DNA from: Schoenoplectus triqueter
Taxonomy: Eukaryota; Streptophyta; Magnoliopsida; Poales; Cyperaceae
DNA: 30,908 bases
NCBI GenBank assembly: GCA_964058805.1
Contig: CAXKVV010001493.1
Location: 1-30,908, forward strand
Direction of reading: 5' to 3'
The translations under genes and the position numbers were made by a program. The notes below the pieces were generated by a model. That model worked only from the letters and a program-made list of their open reading frames with translations, had not been told where the DNA came from and ran no database searches. Below are positions 10,887 to 20,891 of the stretch, piece by piece; position 1 is the stretch's first letter; each line of letters opens with the position of its first letter.

Positions 10887-11772
10887 GGGCTTGTTCGTTT
10901 TCATCCTAGTTCATGGGATTTGGTGGGTTTTCTGTACCAATGGGTAAAAGTACCCAGTAGCTGTTCGGCAACTATTTTTTTCCCGTTATCTCTCATTTCT
11001 TCACAATTGGATGGGAAAAAATTAATTCGATCAGACTTAATTTTATTTTTCCCATCAGCTCCGGAAGCGCTCTCGTCTTTTCCTCTCTAGAGCAAAGGTC
11101 TCTCAAGAAACACACTTTTTTTTCCCAGCTATGATCCACCTCTAGAATAAACTTCTACGACAAGGAGATCATCCACTATCGCTACTCTTGAAAACCCCCA
11201 CCCTCTCCACTGCCGACTATTACTTTGCCATTGCTCTTTTTACTTCCTCCAATTTCTCTTTTTCTTTGAGTTTTTGCCTTCCAGTTTGTGCTTGAGTTAT
11301 TCTCTGTTTTTTCCTTTCTTCCTCAGTGCTATTGCATACACAACATGACTATGGATGATGGAGAATAGTTCTTTTAAGTGAATGGAGCAAACAAGATGTA
11401 TATCATAATTTAGATGCAAGTTCGTTCTTTTTATTTTAGTTGCTCTATTCAGTTTCTTGTAATTGTTGATTAATTTGATTAAGTACTTTCTTAATTGACA
11501 TCATGCATCATTGTGTTACAATGATGGAAAAAGAAGAATAGAAAGAGGCTTAAATGAATGATTTGTAGATTGCATAGTAAAAATTAAAGATTTCCCACAA
11601 TTTTCAATAATATATCCGAACACCTGTTTTGCATATATGGGTTGAAATTTCTTTTATGATGGGTATCCATGAATTGAATTGAGGGAACCCACACCCATCG
11701 TAATCTATCCCCATCAAAAACCATGACCTCCGAACAACAGGCCCTAAACCATGACCTCCGAACAAAAGGCCC
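10887..11772. mobile_element. Tourist/PIF-like element with duplicated right end
   Basis: The left end is GGGCTTGTTCG after a TAA at 10884-10886. The right end, …CGAACAAAAGGCCC, is followed by TAA at 11773-11775. The last 28 bp (11745-11772) closely repeat the 28 bp before them, so an earlier right end also sits at 11744 followed by TAA. Inner arms also pair (CATGGGATTTGGTGGGTT on the left against a complementary match near 11670-11725). It is about 0.9 kb with no transposase. A pyrimidine-rich region lies at about 11050-11330. Confidence 0.7.
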
Positions 11773-11804
11773 TAAAGCTCTTCAAATTGAACACATGGCT
11801 GCAT

Positions 11805-12304
11805 TATGACTGACAAAAAAGGTCACGACTCATTCAGAATCAATTTGTCATTGACTCGCTCGTTAGTGGATCAAGCCGTTAACGAACCAGCTTGTTAAGC
11901 TAATGAGCCGAGTTTAAACTTTAACTGACTTGACTCATTAAGCTTGATAATTTATTAATATTTTTATTTTTATTAATTTTATTATGAATTTTTAGTATAG
12001 TAAGTAGTTTATAGTATGATATGTACTTAACTTATTATGTCAAATTTATGTGAAATATATTATTATTGGTTATTTTATTAATTTTTATATAAATTTTAAT
12101 ATAAAATAACATAAAAATATTATTAACTATTAAATAAGTCTTAACGAACCTTAACAAGCTAGCTCGGCTAGCTCGTTAACTTAACGAGTCAATATCAAGC
12201 TAAAGGTTTTGATTCGGAAGTATTTAACGAGCTGAGCCGGTTCGTTAAGCTAATGAACCGAGCATGAGTTTGGCCCGGCCCGGCTCAGCCCTTTGCCAGC
12301 CCTA
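11805..12304. mobile_element. Non-autonomous hAT-like element with 8-bp target duplication
   Basis: 500 bp flanked by the perfect direct repeat GGCTGCAT (11797-11804 and 12305-12312), the 8-bp duplication expected of hAT. Termini are TATGACTGACAAA on the left and, as reverse complement, TAGGGCTGGCAAA on the right, matching at 10 of 13 positions. Subterminal regions carry inverted GTTAACGAACC/GGTTCGTTAAGC words, and the middle is very A/T-rich. There is no coding capacity. Confidence 0.8.
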
Positions 12305-12399
12305 GGCTGCATTGTTGTATAATTCTAGCTGCACCGACATCTTGAAACTAATATATAAATGAATTAACACAGTTAAGCACCAAAAGTCTTTCCGTACAC

Positions 12400-13962
12400 T
12401 CAAATCTCTGTGTCAAAAACCCTTATGGACATATCTGAGACAAACTTCCTGGCAAAAGGGATATAGCTGAGGCCATACCTACAAAACAGCATTAAATGGA
12501 AAAGTTTAAACATACTTGGAGAAGGTATGAAGTATACTTGATCAAAGTTAACACAGGAAACACAAGCTTACCAAATAAGGGCACAGATCTCAATTAAAAT
12601 TGCTATCAGAGTCAATAACTTGCTATGAATCTGTAAAAGAAACAATTTTGTCAGTCAGTAAGACAAGCAAATGCATATAAAGGAATTAGCTACCAACTAA
12701 TTATGCGGGAATACGTCTTACCAAAAGGGCACAAACAAGTGCAAGAATTACACATCCAATATATCCTACAGTTGCAAAGACCCTAACTCGATCAAACATC
12801 ATGTTCAGCTGTTGAGTGGGCCCAATTAGGAAGGTTGTACTGCCACAATAATTTGAATCAGAAGATAGCTTGTTATTAACGTACTTAAAATGAGCAAGCT
12901 ATAAACTGAGAGGGCTTTTTTTGAGGTTTAAAGCTAAAATGTTTTGTAATTGTCAAAATCTCAGGTAATGTACAGTTCATTCAAAGTTACTAGTAGCATT
13001 ACATCTAGTCTAGAATGAAAATTCTATTAAAACAAATAAACAAACAGGAAGGACCAGAATGGTTTACTTCATTCTTTATTTATGCAATAACAATTTATAA
13101 TTAATAACCAACCTTCCAATAGCTGCTACATTTCCAAAGGTGAACAACAGTGCAAACTTGATTGGCTGAACGAATGCCACCAGTGACTTCAAAAGGAAAC
13201 AAAAAATACTTCAGTACCAAAGTCTTGTGTAAGCTACTGAATAATAAAAAGATGCTACTTTGAGCAACAGTAAAGCATCAACTATCATGAATCACCAGGT
13301 ATTCTGGGGTACGGTACTGGTACAATGCTGGCATTCAGCATGGCAATTGTGCAAGTAGCAAAATCATACCATACTGGGGCATGACCAAACCATATGAAAA
13401 TCATTGCCAAATTCTCTTCATTGAAACACATAAATATTCAGAATTCCTGATGTCAAGAAGTTATCCAAACACAGTTTTTCACACTAAAGGTACTACTGTA
13501 CTAGTAGATAAAATTAATTTGTAAAAAGTTTAAACCAACTGAAGATAGTAGATAAAAATGATCTGATATCAAAGGGTTCTGTAATTAGCATTAGCACGCT
13601 GAAACATAGTAAATCGTTATCTAAAGGTAAAACATCAAAGAAGGAAACAAATTTGGGTGAGAAAGGGTTTACCATACCAAGAGCATAAAGACCAATCCAG
13701 CAGCAAGGCACCCAGCGAAACCATAGATCCTCTACAAAATAAGAAAAATGAAGAAATCGAAGACGTGTAAATCGCTTCTATACTGGAGCAAACAACAACA
13801 AAGTTTAGTAGACGAATCGTGATTCATTGATTTTGAGGGTTTGACCTGAATTGGAGAAAGATTACAAAGACCTTGGTATTCTCCTAGTAAATCATCCTCC
13901 TCCTGTTGTCCTTCTTCGTCGGCGGAGAAGAGATTTTCTTGCAATCTTCTAAATGCATCCAT
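12400..13962 (-). CDS. SFT2-like vesicle transport membrane protein; six exons
   Basis: Exons: 13962-13846, 13731-13678, 13186-13113, 12839-12722, 12630-12572, 12478-12400. All junctions are GT-AG and in frame, giving 166 residues ending in TGA. The acidic cytosolic N-terminus (QQEEDDLLGE) leads into CNLSPIQRIYGFAGCLAAG, then four membrane segments at about residues 41-62, 66-90, 102-121 and 125-148. The signature stretches QPIKFALLFTFGNV, FLIGPTQQLNMMFD and IEICALIWYGLSYIPFARK are those of the SFT2/Got1-type family. These proteins sit in the Golgi and late endosomal membranes and assist fusion of retrograde vesicles. Length and exon content are normal for plant homologues, with no defects visible. 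This is the most clearly intact gene in the window. Confidence 0.93.
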
Positions 13963-13969
13963 GTGTAGT

Positions 13970-14790
13970 GGAATTAGAACTTGTCGATTCCAACTGAGAT
14001 GACAGTGGCCACGATATCACATCATTTGGGGGATTTTGGGACTGGAGTTTGAAAAGCAGGAGAAAGACGATATTATTATACAAAATGGGACTCAAGAATA
14101 TAAGAAATTGTGGAGTAGCCCTTCTACATGAGAAAATAGTAAAAACTAAAAAGGGTCACTGGGTCAGATGTATTTCAACTCCCATCAGTCTTCCCTTCTC
14201 TCTCCATGAGATTGACTGTAATCCTTGCCAATAGAAAAAAATATAAAAGAATTTGTGATAGAGCTATATTTTTGAAGACTTAATTATTATAGTTCCGAAT
14301 ATTTAGTATTTAAATGCTAATTCGTAAGACTTATAGGTCTCTCTCATTTAATATTAATTTCGAATAGTTTCAAGCTAGACATTCTCAATCTTGAGAACTA
14401 CTCAATATTCATCTTGAACTGGACTTTCATGAACTCAAGAACAACTCAATACTCATCTTGAGTAGAACCGTTTTCATAACTACCAATAATCACGCTCAGC
14501 AATTACAAGTTATCGGATAAGATCACACATGGTAATCATCCATTATCATGCGTACATCACAGCAATTATATATGACGGGACACGATCACACGTGGTAACT
14601 ACCCACAATTATATATATTCCGGACGTGATCCATATGACTCTTCTTCCCCCTATACAAGACCTTCTCAAGGACTTAGAAGAGATCCAATTTCTCACACGT
14701 GTAGAGTCTACAGAGCAGAGTAACTTTTGTGTATACTTTAGACATACTTTCACCCTCAAACACCTTCAACATATCTATCTTCTCCATACG
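13970..14790. other. Upstream flank of the SFT2 gene and repetitive intergenic DNA
   Basis: The first ~100 bp should hold the SFT2 promoter and 5' UTR, but no clear TATA box is seen. Two pairs of diverged direct repeats follow. One is at about 14385-14415 and 14435-14462 (ACTCAATA-TCATCTTGA words). The other is at about 14515-14550 and 14575-14612 (GATCACAC-TGGTAA words). They may be remnants of a retroelement terminal repeat, but no end could be fixed. Confidence 0.35.
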
Positions 14791-14792
14791 GC

Positions 14793-15326
14793 TAGGGGTG
14801 TGCAAACAGTCGGTTCGGTACAAACCGAAATAATTATATGCATCAATTTTTTTTTCGGTTTGTCAAATTATGAACCGAATCAAACTTCTAAAAATATTAA
14901 CCAAACAAACCGAAAACCGAATAAACCAAAGTTTTTTTTTTGGTTTATTCGGTTAAACCGAAATTATATTATTTAAAGAGGAATAAAAATATCAAAAGTC
15001 ATAAAAATCGATAGAAAATATAAATAGTTTAAAAGATAAAAGAAATAACTAAATAAAACTTATAGAAAATAAATATATTCGGATTAAATTTGATATATTC
15101 CTTATTTATATCAAGTAAAAATAAAATTATTTGATAAATTTTGGACTATTCGGTTTATTCGGTTTATCCAATTTAGAAAAAGCAAAACCGAACCAAAGAA
15201 CAAAAACCGAATTAGCTAAAATTTTCAATCGAACCGAAAAATTTAAACCGAAAAACCGAACCAAATAATCAAAATATTAACGGTTCAGTTCAAAACCAAT
15301 TAAACCGATCCATTTGCACACCCCAA
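14793..15326. mobile_element. Non-autonomous hAT-like element with AACCGAA repeats
   Basis: 534 bp. Left end TAGGGGTGTGCAAA; right end TTTGCACACCCCAA, its complement apart from one base. Flanks are CATACGGC and CATAATGC, an 8-bp duplication with two mismatches. Both subterminal regions are dense in CGGTTCGGTTT on the left and AAACCGAACC on the right, around an A/T-rich core. The termini and repeat style are those of plant hAT elements. Open frames inside are incidental. Confidence 0.8.
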
Positions 15327-15334
15327 CATAATGC

Positions 15335-16420
15335 CTGACCCCTTGACCAGAACGTATCAACTCTTATTTTTAAATTGAATGATAAAGGTTGAGAACTATT
15401 TAGTTGTCTTCATATATTACCGTATTCATATTTACTGACTCATTTGAAGTATTTGTTTTGATCACATCAAATTTTAATTTATTTATTTATTTATTCTGCA
15501 ATAACTTTTATTTAATAACAAAATTTTAGAATTTTCATTTCAAATAATTGTTTTTGTGTCTTTTCTCCTTTCTAGTACGTGCAATGGAATTTTTATAATT
15601 CTTACATTTAAATTATAGACGATGCTTAAGTAAAAAAATAAAAAATAAAAATCAATGGATAGTATTGCATTATTCGAGAGGTAGTGTAAATTGTGCGCGC
15701 ATCTCCTGCTTTGCAATTGTATGTCGAATTTGTTTTTATGTCAACAAATCAGCAATACATATAATCTTCAGAGAGTTCCATCCATAAAATTTTGAACTCA
15801 TCGCGCGAAAAAAAACACTAATTTTCAAAATTAATGAAAAAAGTTTTTGCCCCATTACAATTATATGGTTAGATAGATGCAAACAAAACAATTGAAAAGT
15901 TTATATGACAATCTTGGGCAATCTAATAGATTAACAAAATAATTATAGCAGGCGCTTCACATTTTTTTTCAATTGAAATTACAATTTTTGCATTAACATT
16001 TGTTAATATGTCCTATCAATTTGGTAGATAATTCGGTCACAATTGGTCACATGATGGCAGAAGTACGCGAGATATACGCAATGATTGTGGTCGATGAATA
16101 AATTTGATAATAATTTTCCAAAAAGATATTAATATAATTCAGAATTGAAAGTAAATTTATTCATATTTTATTGGATATGTAAATAGTTTATAGTAATTTT
16201 TTTGAAAAATCAATGTTGTTTGATGACAATTAGTTACTGATTAGGCACCATTGAAATTTCAATGAGTCGATGAAGGATAAAAACGTATATCAAAATTTCA
16301 TCATATTTTATAGACATCATATGTGAATAATATAGACCATGTTTATAATAATAATAAATTAAAATGTAAGTTTTGTTGTTGAAAATTGTTAAAATAGAAA
16401 AATGTCAAGTGATCCGCTCA
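15335..16420. other. AT-rich intergenic stretch, no feature recognised
   Basis: Long runs of A/T with no protein-like open frame and no terminal repeats I could define. Confidence 0.4.
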
Positions 16421-16453
16421 GTAGGCATCATCCTTAAGGACTTGGTCGGACTT

Positions 16454-16555
16454 CATAAGGGTCGGATTTGATAAGAACTTTTAGAAGATCAGGTTTACAT
16501 GACTTAATTTTTAAGGGGTGAGTCCGACTCTTGAGAAGTCCGGTGCTTATTAAGC
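16454..16555 (+). repeat. Left copy of a diverged direct repeat flanking the MITE cluster
   Basis: The stretch ATAAGGGTCGGATTTGATA through GAGTCCGACTCTTGAGAAGT is matched in the same orientation by 17934-18033. The two copies are roughly 100 bp, with clear but imperfect identity. Rich in GGTCGGA-type words. Confidence 0.55.
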
Positions 16556-16616
16556 CCTCCGAACTCTAAAGACGGGATAAGAGTTGGATAAGGGTCGATG
16601 GGTAAAGACTTTATAT

Positions 16617-17003
16617 AGAGTTAGGTTATGGTATTATGCATAGCACGGAACGTCCTTGTGTTATGTTCTTCATTTTTAAAGTTCAAATGGTCGATCCAAC
16701 CGTACAAAATGATTTTCATATGAATATCTAGATTTAGATCAAATTTTATATTTTTTTATTATTTTTTAAGATAGATAGAAAATAACTTGATTTAGTTATT
16801 ATGAGCCATTCAAAATAAGTGATTTTCTTACTGCCTTAAAAAATAATAAAAAAATTTAAAAAATATAAAATTTGGTCTATCTCTAGATATTCATACGAAA
16901 ATTATTTTGTACAGTTGGATCAACCATTTACACTTTGATAACAAATAACTGATCCATAGTACGGAAAGGATCTGTGCTATGCATAGGACCATAGCCCAAC
17001 TCT
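16617..17003. mobile_element. Palindromic MITE A
   Basis: About 387 bp folding on itself. The left arm starts AGAGTTAGGTTATGGT; the right arm, read as reverse complement, starts AGAGTTGGGCTATGGT. They continue to match through TATGCATAGCAC, GATCCAAC-GTACAAAAT and GAATATCTAGA to a loop near 16800. Many mismatches mark an old copy. There is no coding capacity. The target duplication is not clear. Confidence 0.75.
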
Positions 17004-17006
17004 TTT

Positions 17007-17060
<54 letters not shown>
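17007..17060. repeat. (CT)n followed by (TA)n microsatellite
   Basis: A run of CT dinucleotides (about 17009-17028) passes directly into TA dinucleotides (about 17029-17060) and then into MITE B. Confidence 0.95.
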
Positions 17061-17063
<3 letters not shown>

Positions 17064-17464
17064 AATCTACGGTGAGCTTAAGCTCACAGAGGTCCCGTGA
17101 GCTTAGCTCAAAAAATATATCAAATGATCTCCAATTTTTTATTTTTCACTCTCATTAAATTCTTCATATTGAAATCTTATGGGGTACAAAAAATTGGGAT
17201 GTTTCGAGTTTTCTAATTCACTCTTTTCAATTTTTGAAAATCAGCTCCAAAAATAATAATAAAATATTTAATGTTTATACATTATTTTCAAAAATTAAAA
17301 AGAGTGACTTAAAAAACTCAAAACATCCCAAATTTTTGTACTCCATAAGATTTCAATATGAATAATTTAATGAGATTGAAAAATCAAAATTTAGATATCA
17401 TTTGATATATTTTTTAGCTAAGCTCACGGAGGTCTTCCGTGAGCTTAAGCTCACCGTAGATTTA

Positions 17465-17465
<1 letters not shown>
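17061..17465. mobile_element. Palindromic MITE B, bordered by mirrored microsatellites
   Basis: 405 bp. Left terminus GTAAATCTACGGTGAGCTTA; right terminus is the exact complement ending at 17465. Each end also carries GAGCTTAAGCTC, a small palindrome. Arms match over about 190 bp to a loop near 17260. The flanks are (CT)n(TA)n on the left and (TA)n(GA)n on the right. Association with (TA)n recalls the rice Micron family, but identity to it is not claimed. Confidence 0.85.

Positions 17466-17466
<1 letters not shown>

Positions 17467-17522
<56 letters not shown>
17467..17522. repeat. (TA)n followed by (GA)n microsatellite
   Basis: The reverse complement in type and order of the microsatellite at 17007-17060. 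TA dinucleotides run to about 17496, then GA dinucleotides to 17522. Confidence 0.95.
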
Positions 17523-17523
17523 A

Positions 17524-17771
17524 TTTTTCTAGCACGCTTCTTTTAGCATTTCAACCCAAAATGCTAACGAGTTAAATTTTAATTTTTCATGCTTAAAATT
17601 TCAATTTAAGTAGATCAATAAAATATTTACATCATAATCTTGTAGTATACTACAAGATTATGATATAAAGATTTTATTGAGCTACTTAAATTAAAATTTT
17701 AAGCATAAAAATTAAAATTTGATTCGTTAGCATTTCAGTTGAAATGCTAATGGAATCATGGTAGACAAACT
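17524..17771. mobile_element. Palindromic MITE C
   Basis: About 248 bp centred on a perfect TGTAGTATACTACA with no loop (centre between 17647 and 17648). Arms share TTAGCATTTCAAC, AATGCTAACGA and ATCATAATCTTGTAGTA. It starts immediately after the (GA)n tract. The sub-arm AGCATTTCAAC…AATGCT is itself a small inverted repeat. Confidence 0.8.
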
Positions 17772-17933
17772 ATATATATTACGATTAAATTTTTTTTTTA
17801 ATATTAATTTATATTTGTATACATATATTAATTTATTATTTTATTTTAATTTAATTTGTGTGCTTTTTTTAAATTTTTTAAGTGCAATTAATATACAATA
17901 TTAAATATTAAAGAAAGAGTCTAGGAAGGACCG

Positions 17934-18033
17934 GATAAGGGTCGAAAAGAATCGGGTTTGATATGGATCGGTTTGAAAAGCCTGCTTTCTAAAGATCGAG
18001 TCTGGTTCTTAAGAAGTCTGACCCTTATCATTA
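17934..18033 (+). repeat. Right copy of a diverged direct repeat flanking the MITE cluster
   Basis: Matches 16454-16555 in the same orientation. Clearest shared block: GAGTCTGGTTCTTAAGAAGT here against GAGTCCGACTCTTGAGAAGT on the left. Three MITEs lie between the two copies. Confidence 0.55.
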
Positions 18034-18076
18034 GAAAGGACTGGGTAAGACTTGTGAGGGTCGGTAAGGACTAGAA

Positions 18077-18334
18077 TAAGAATACAAATGACAGCGTATT
18101 ATTGTCAATGGCGTCTTTTTTTTTTACTTTTCAGTTTTTCTCTTAAAAAAACCGAAAGACGCCAGTGGGAGTAGCATTTTTCCCATTGACGCCAGAACAA
18201 AGTAGCAACTCTAAGTTTTTTAAAAAAAAACTGAAAGACGCCACTCTCAGTGGCGTTATTGCACAAACACACTAGTGGAACTGGCGCGTTTACATAGTGC
18301 CACTGACAGTAGCGCGCTGCCATTCGTATTCTTA
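18077..18334. mobile_element. Short MITE with ends resembling the large MULE
   Basis: 258 bp. Left terminus TAAGAATACAAATGACAGCG; right terminus, as reverse complement, TAAGAATACGAATGGCAGCG. Inside are repeats of GACGCCAGTGG and GCCACTCTCAGTGGCG. The left end of the transposase-encoding MULE near 25444 reads TAAAAATACGAACGGTACCG and is followed by GGCAGTGGCGCG words, so the two probably belong to one family. No 9-bp target duplication was found. The minus-strand open frame at 18105-18323 is incidental. Confidence 0.65.
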
Positions 18335-18339
18335 AAATT

Positions 18340-18880
18340 TTGATTTTATCACTCTTATTATTAAAATTAGAATTATTTGATAATTATTATAAAAAAACTG
18401 CCAAAATAATGTTCAAGCGTTATTTGTATTTAATGCCAGTTTCGATAACAATTAATATTTTAATTTGTACCATATACCACCAGATAAACAAAAAAAAGGA
18501 TAAAAATCAGAAGTCTTATTTGATATAAATTGAAACATGTATATTTTTTGTTGGAACTTCTGATTTTAAACGAAACGTATTAAAAGAGTTCGCCAGAACG
18601 TAATAATACAAAAAAAAAACTATAACTCCGTACACTAATAATAGTTAGATTTATCAAAACTTAAAAATAAAATTTTAGACCGTAGCATATAATAGAGCAG
18701 TAGCTAAACGAAGAAATTAATCGAAAAAAATATATATTCTTACTATCTTAAAAAGCATCTAAAAATGGACAATTCATTTTGTTTTGAACTTTTTTTATGA
18801 AGTAAAATTTTATAAATACCCTCTTAAATACATATTATACCGTTCAGATTCATAAATGTGAAAAATTAACGTCTCGGATT
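18340..18880. other. AT-rich intergenic, no feature recognised
   Basis: No protein-like frame and no defined repeat. A short plus-strand frame at 18340-18528 is low complexity. Confidence 0.4.
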
Positions 18881-18889
18881 AAATATTTG

Positions 18890-19138
18890 AGGTTGTACAT
18901 TCTCTCAGTTGATCTCACTTTTTCGCTGCTAAAATTGTGTTCCGATAATTCAAATCTCTCTATCCTTCTCGATCAAAATCAAATAGCCTCTCATCTCTCA
19001 CTCGCACTCGCTCGAATTGCCTACTCATCGATTTCCCTCTCTCTCCGTCTATCGCTCGCCGAGATGCCGCCAGAACCGGAGTGCCTCTCTCCGTCTCTCG
19101 CTCGCCTCTCTTCTCTCTGTCTCCCCCAATTTGAACGG
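18890..19138 (+). other. Possible first exon (pyrimidine-rich leader with short reading frame)
   Basis: A CT-rich tract like a plant 5' leader (about 18950-19060) is followed by an ATG at 19064 and 25 codons (MPPEPECLSPSLARL…). A near-perfect splice donor, CG|GTAAGT, follows at 19139. The words CTCTCTCCGTCT and CTCGCTCGCC occur twice, so the exon contains a small internal duplication. No downstream exon that would complete the gene was identified before the transposon at 19580. This could be a gene 5' end split from its body, or a pseudogene fragment. Confidence 0.3.
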
Positions 19139-19579
19139 TAAGTCTCCCCCAATTCAATTGGCGCATGGGTTTTAATTTGTTTTTTTTTTGTTTGGTTGTT
19201 TCTTTTTCATGTGCAAGCAGTAGTTTTTCTAATTCTTTCTCATGTGGAGTGAGAAGTATGCTTACTTGAGAGCCAAAGGAAGTAAAGAAGAAACAAAATC
19301 AGGAACTGTCTCCATAGTAATTATGAATCATTAATTAATTATAATGTTATTTTTTGTAAGTTTTATTTGTGTCAATTTGTATAGGCCCTTGTACAACTTA
19401 GGCTTATTATTTCTACAATTTTACCCTATCAATTGATGAATATCATACATCATGAGAAATCTCCTCTCATGTTACTTATATAGTGTGGAGCAAGGAGGGA
19501 AATTTTGGGTAGGTAGCAAGCTTTTAAAAAACTTCATTTTAACCGTTTAAATTCTGTTTTAACTTCATCAAAATATTTA

Positions 19580-20891
19580 GGCAAAATTAGTCTTGTGCCA
19601 CTTCAAAACTTGTAAATTAGCAAAATGCCATTTTAAAATTTTAACTTCTCTTAATGCCACTCCAAAATCAATTTATTTTGTTATTTGCCACATTTATATA
19701 ATTCTTATACAACTTTAATTTAAAAAAATATATAATATATTTTAAGATGTATTTCTGTAATCACAAAAATACCCCTTCATTTTCCTCTCGGTTCCTCTTA
19801 CTCTCTCCATAAAATATCTATTCTTCCAAATCATCCGACCACTGGCTCTCTGAACTCTCTCAAGGCTATTTCCTTTCCAACTCTACCGCCTAGCTTTCTC
19901 TTCTAAATCCACTTAACAATCACCACATCTCCATCCTTCTATGTAATTATTATCCTTACTAGTTTGAGCAGCGCCAAAACTAAATAGGGGATTATGGGAT
20001 TTATTGCGCACTTTCTTGTCAGAATTCTAATCATAAATTGGTGTCTTGTCATCTCATCGAGATAGTTGGTGTGATCTTAAATTCGATTGTACTGGAGTAT
20101 GCTTTTTACTGTAGACAAAGACACTAGAGTTATCAAGGCTACACACATTACTACTAGTGCTCTTGCCCGTGTTGTGCCACCAGTTCAACTTCACTTAAGA
20201 AGGGGGTGTTTCCATTTACTCGAGATTTTTGGGGATATTCTGGGGGGTTTTGTACACTATAATGAACCTGCAGATTTGTTGTATCATGAGTTCCGTTACC
20301 TGAATGTAAATGAGAGTGGTTTCCTATATCATGAGCTCCATCGCTTGGATGTAAATGAGAGTGGTTCCCTATAGTGTTACTTATCTGGGAGTGCTTATAC
20401 AGAGAGAGTCAGTTTCTTTGCTTGACATTTTCATTTAAGAGTTCCTAGATTGAAGATAAAAATTACTGAAGCAAATCCATGATTCCTCAATTAGGGGCAT
20501 TCAGGAGTGCTTGTTACATACAAAAGGGCTTGACAAATGTTGGTGCGAAGCCATGAAAGAGTATGTGCATGAAGGGGTATAGGGCTTTGAAATGTGCCAC
20601 ACTCATAAATCGGAGCAGTTAATCCTGCAAAGCAAATTTATGATTTCTCAAGTATCAATATCTCTTGTACATGTACCAGTACTTGAGGGAGAACTATTGA
20701 AGGGAGTAATGAGGATATTTTGGGTAGAATAGATAATATTTATAAATTTATTTAATAATTTAACATTTATACTCTATGAGTGGTAAATAACTAATTAAAT
20801 CGATTTTGGAATGGCATTTAGAGAAGTTTAAACTTTAGAGTGGCATTTTGCTAATTTTAAGATTTTGAGGTGGCATGAAATTAATTCTCCC
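19580..20891. mobile_element. Mutator-like element (MULE) with long terminal repeats and 9-bp target duplication
   Basis: 1,312 bp flanked by a perfect 9-bp direct repeat, AAATATTTA (19571-19579 and 20892-20900), diagnostic of Mutator. The terminal inverted repeats exceed 100 bp. Left begins GGCAAAATTAGTCTTGTGCC; right, as reverse complement, begins GGGAGAATTAATTTCATGCC. Both continue through AAATTAGCAAAATGCCA. The internal ~900 bp is not transposase. It includes a pyrimidine-rich segment and a 95-codon frame, so it may be captured host sequence (Pack-MULE). Confidence 0.88.
20087..20374 (+). pseudogene. Open frame inside the MULE, possible captured fragment
   Basis: 95 codons (start codon in the track is not ATG). 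The last third is a 45-bp tandem duplication encoding LYHEFRYLNVNESG and LYHELHRLDVNESG. I do not recognise the protein. It lies wholly within the MULE, and its composition is more protein-like than its surroundings, so captured coding sequence is possible. Chance is not excluded. Confidence 0.25.

Noticed and set aside
14380..14620. Possible solo LTR based on paired direct repeats
   Set aside because: No TG…CA ends, target duplication or primer-binding site could be identified, so it is mentioned only as repetitive intergenic DNA.
14626..14976. 116-codon plus-strand frame
   Set aside because: It crosses the left boundary of the hAT-like element at 14793 and its second half encodes only the AACCGAA repeat.
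17029..17496. Long TA tracts considered as centromeric or satellite DNA
   Set aside because: They are short microsatellites bordering a single MITE, with no higher-order repeat.
18105..18323. 72-codon minus-strand frame
   Set aside because: Lies within a MITE and reflects its repeats.
18887..19141. 84-codon plus-strand frame starting at 18887
   Set aside because: It begins at a non-ATG codon and runs through a CT-rich leader. Only the possible ATG-initiated first exon inside it is kept as a tentative feature, in another frame choice.
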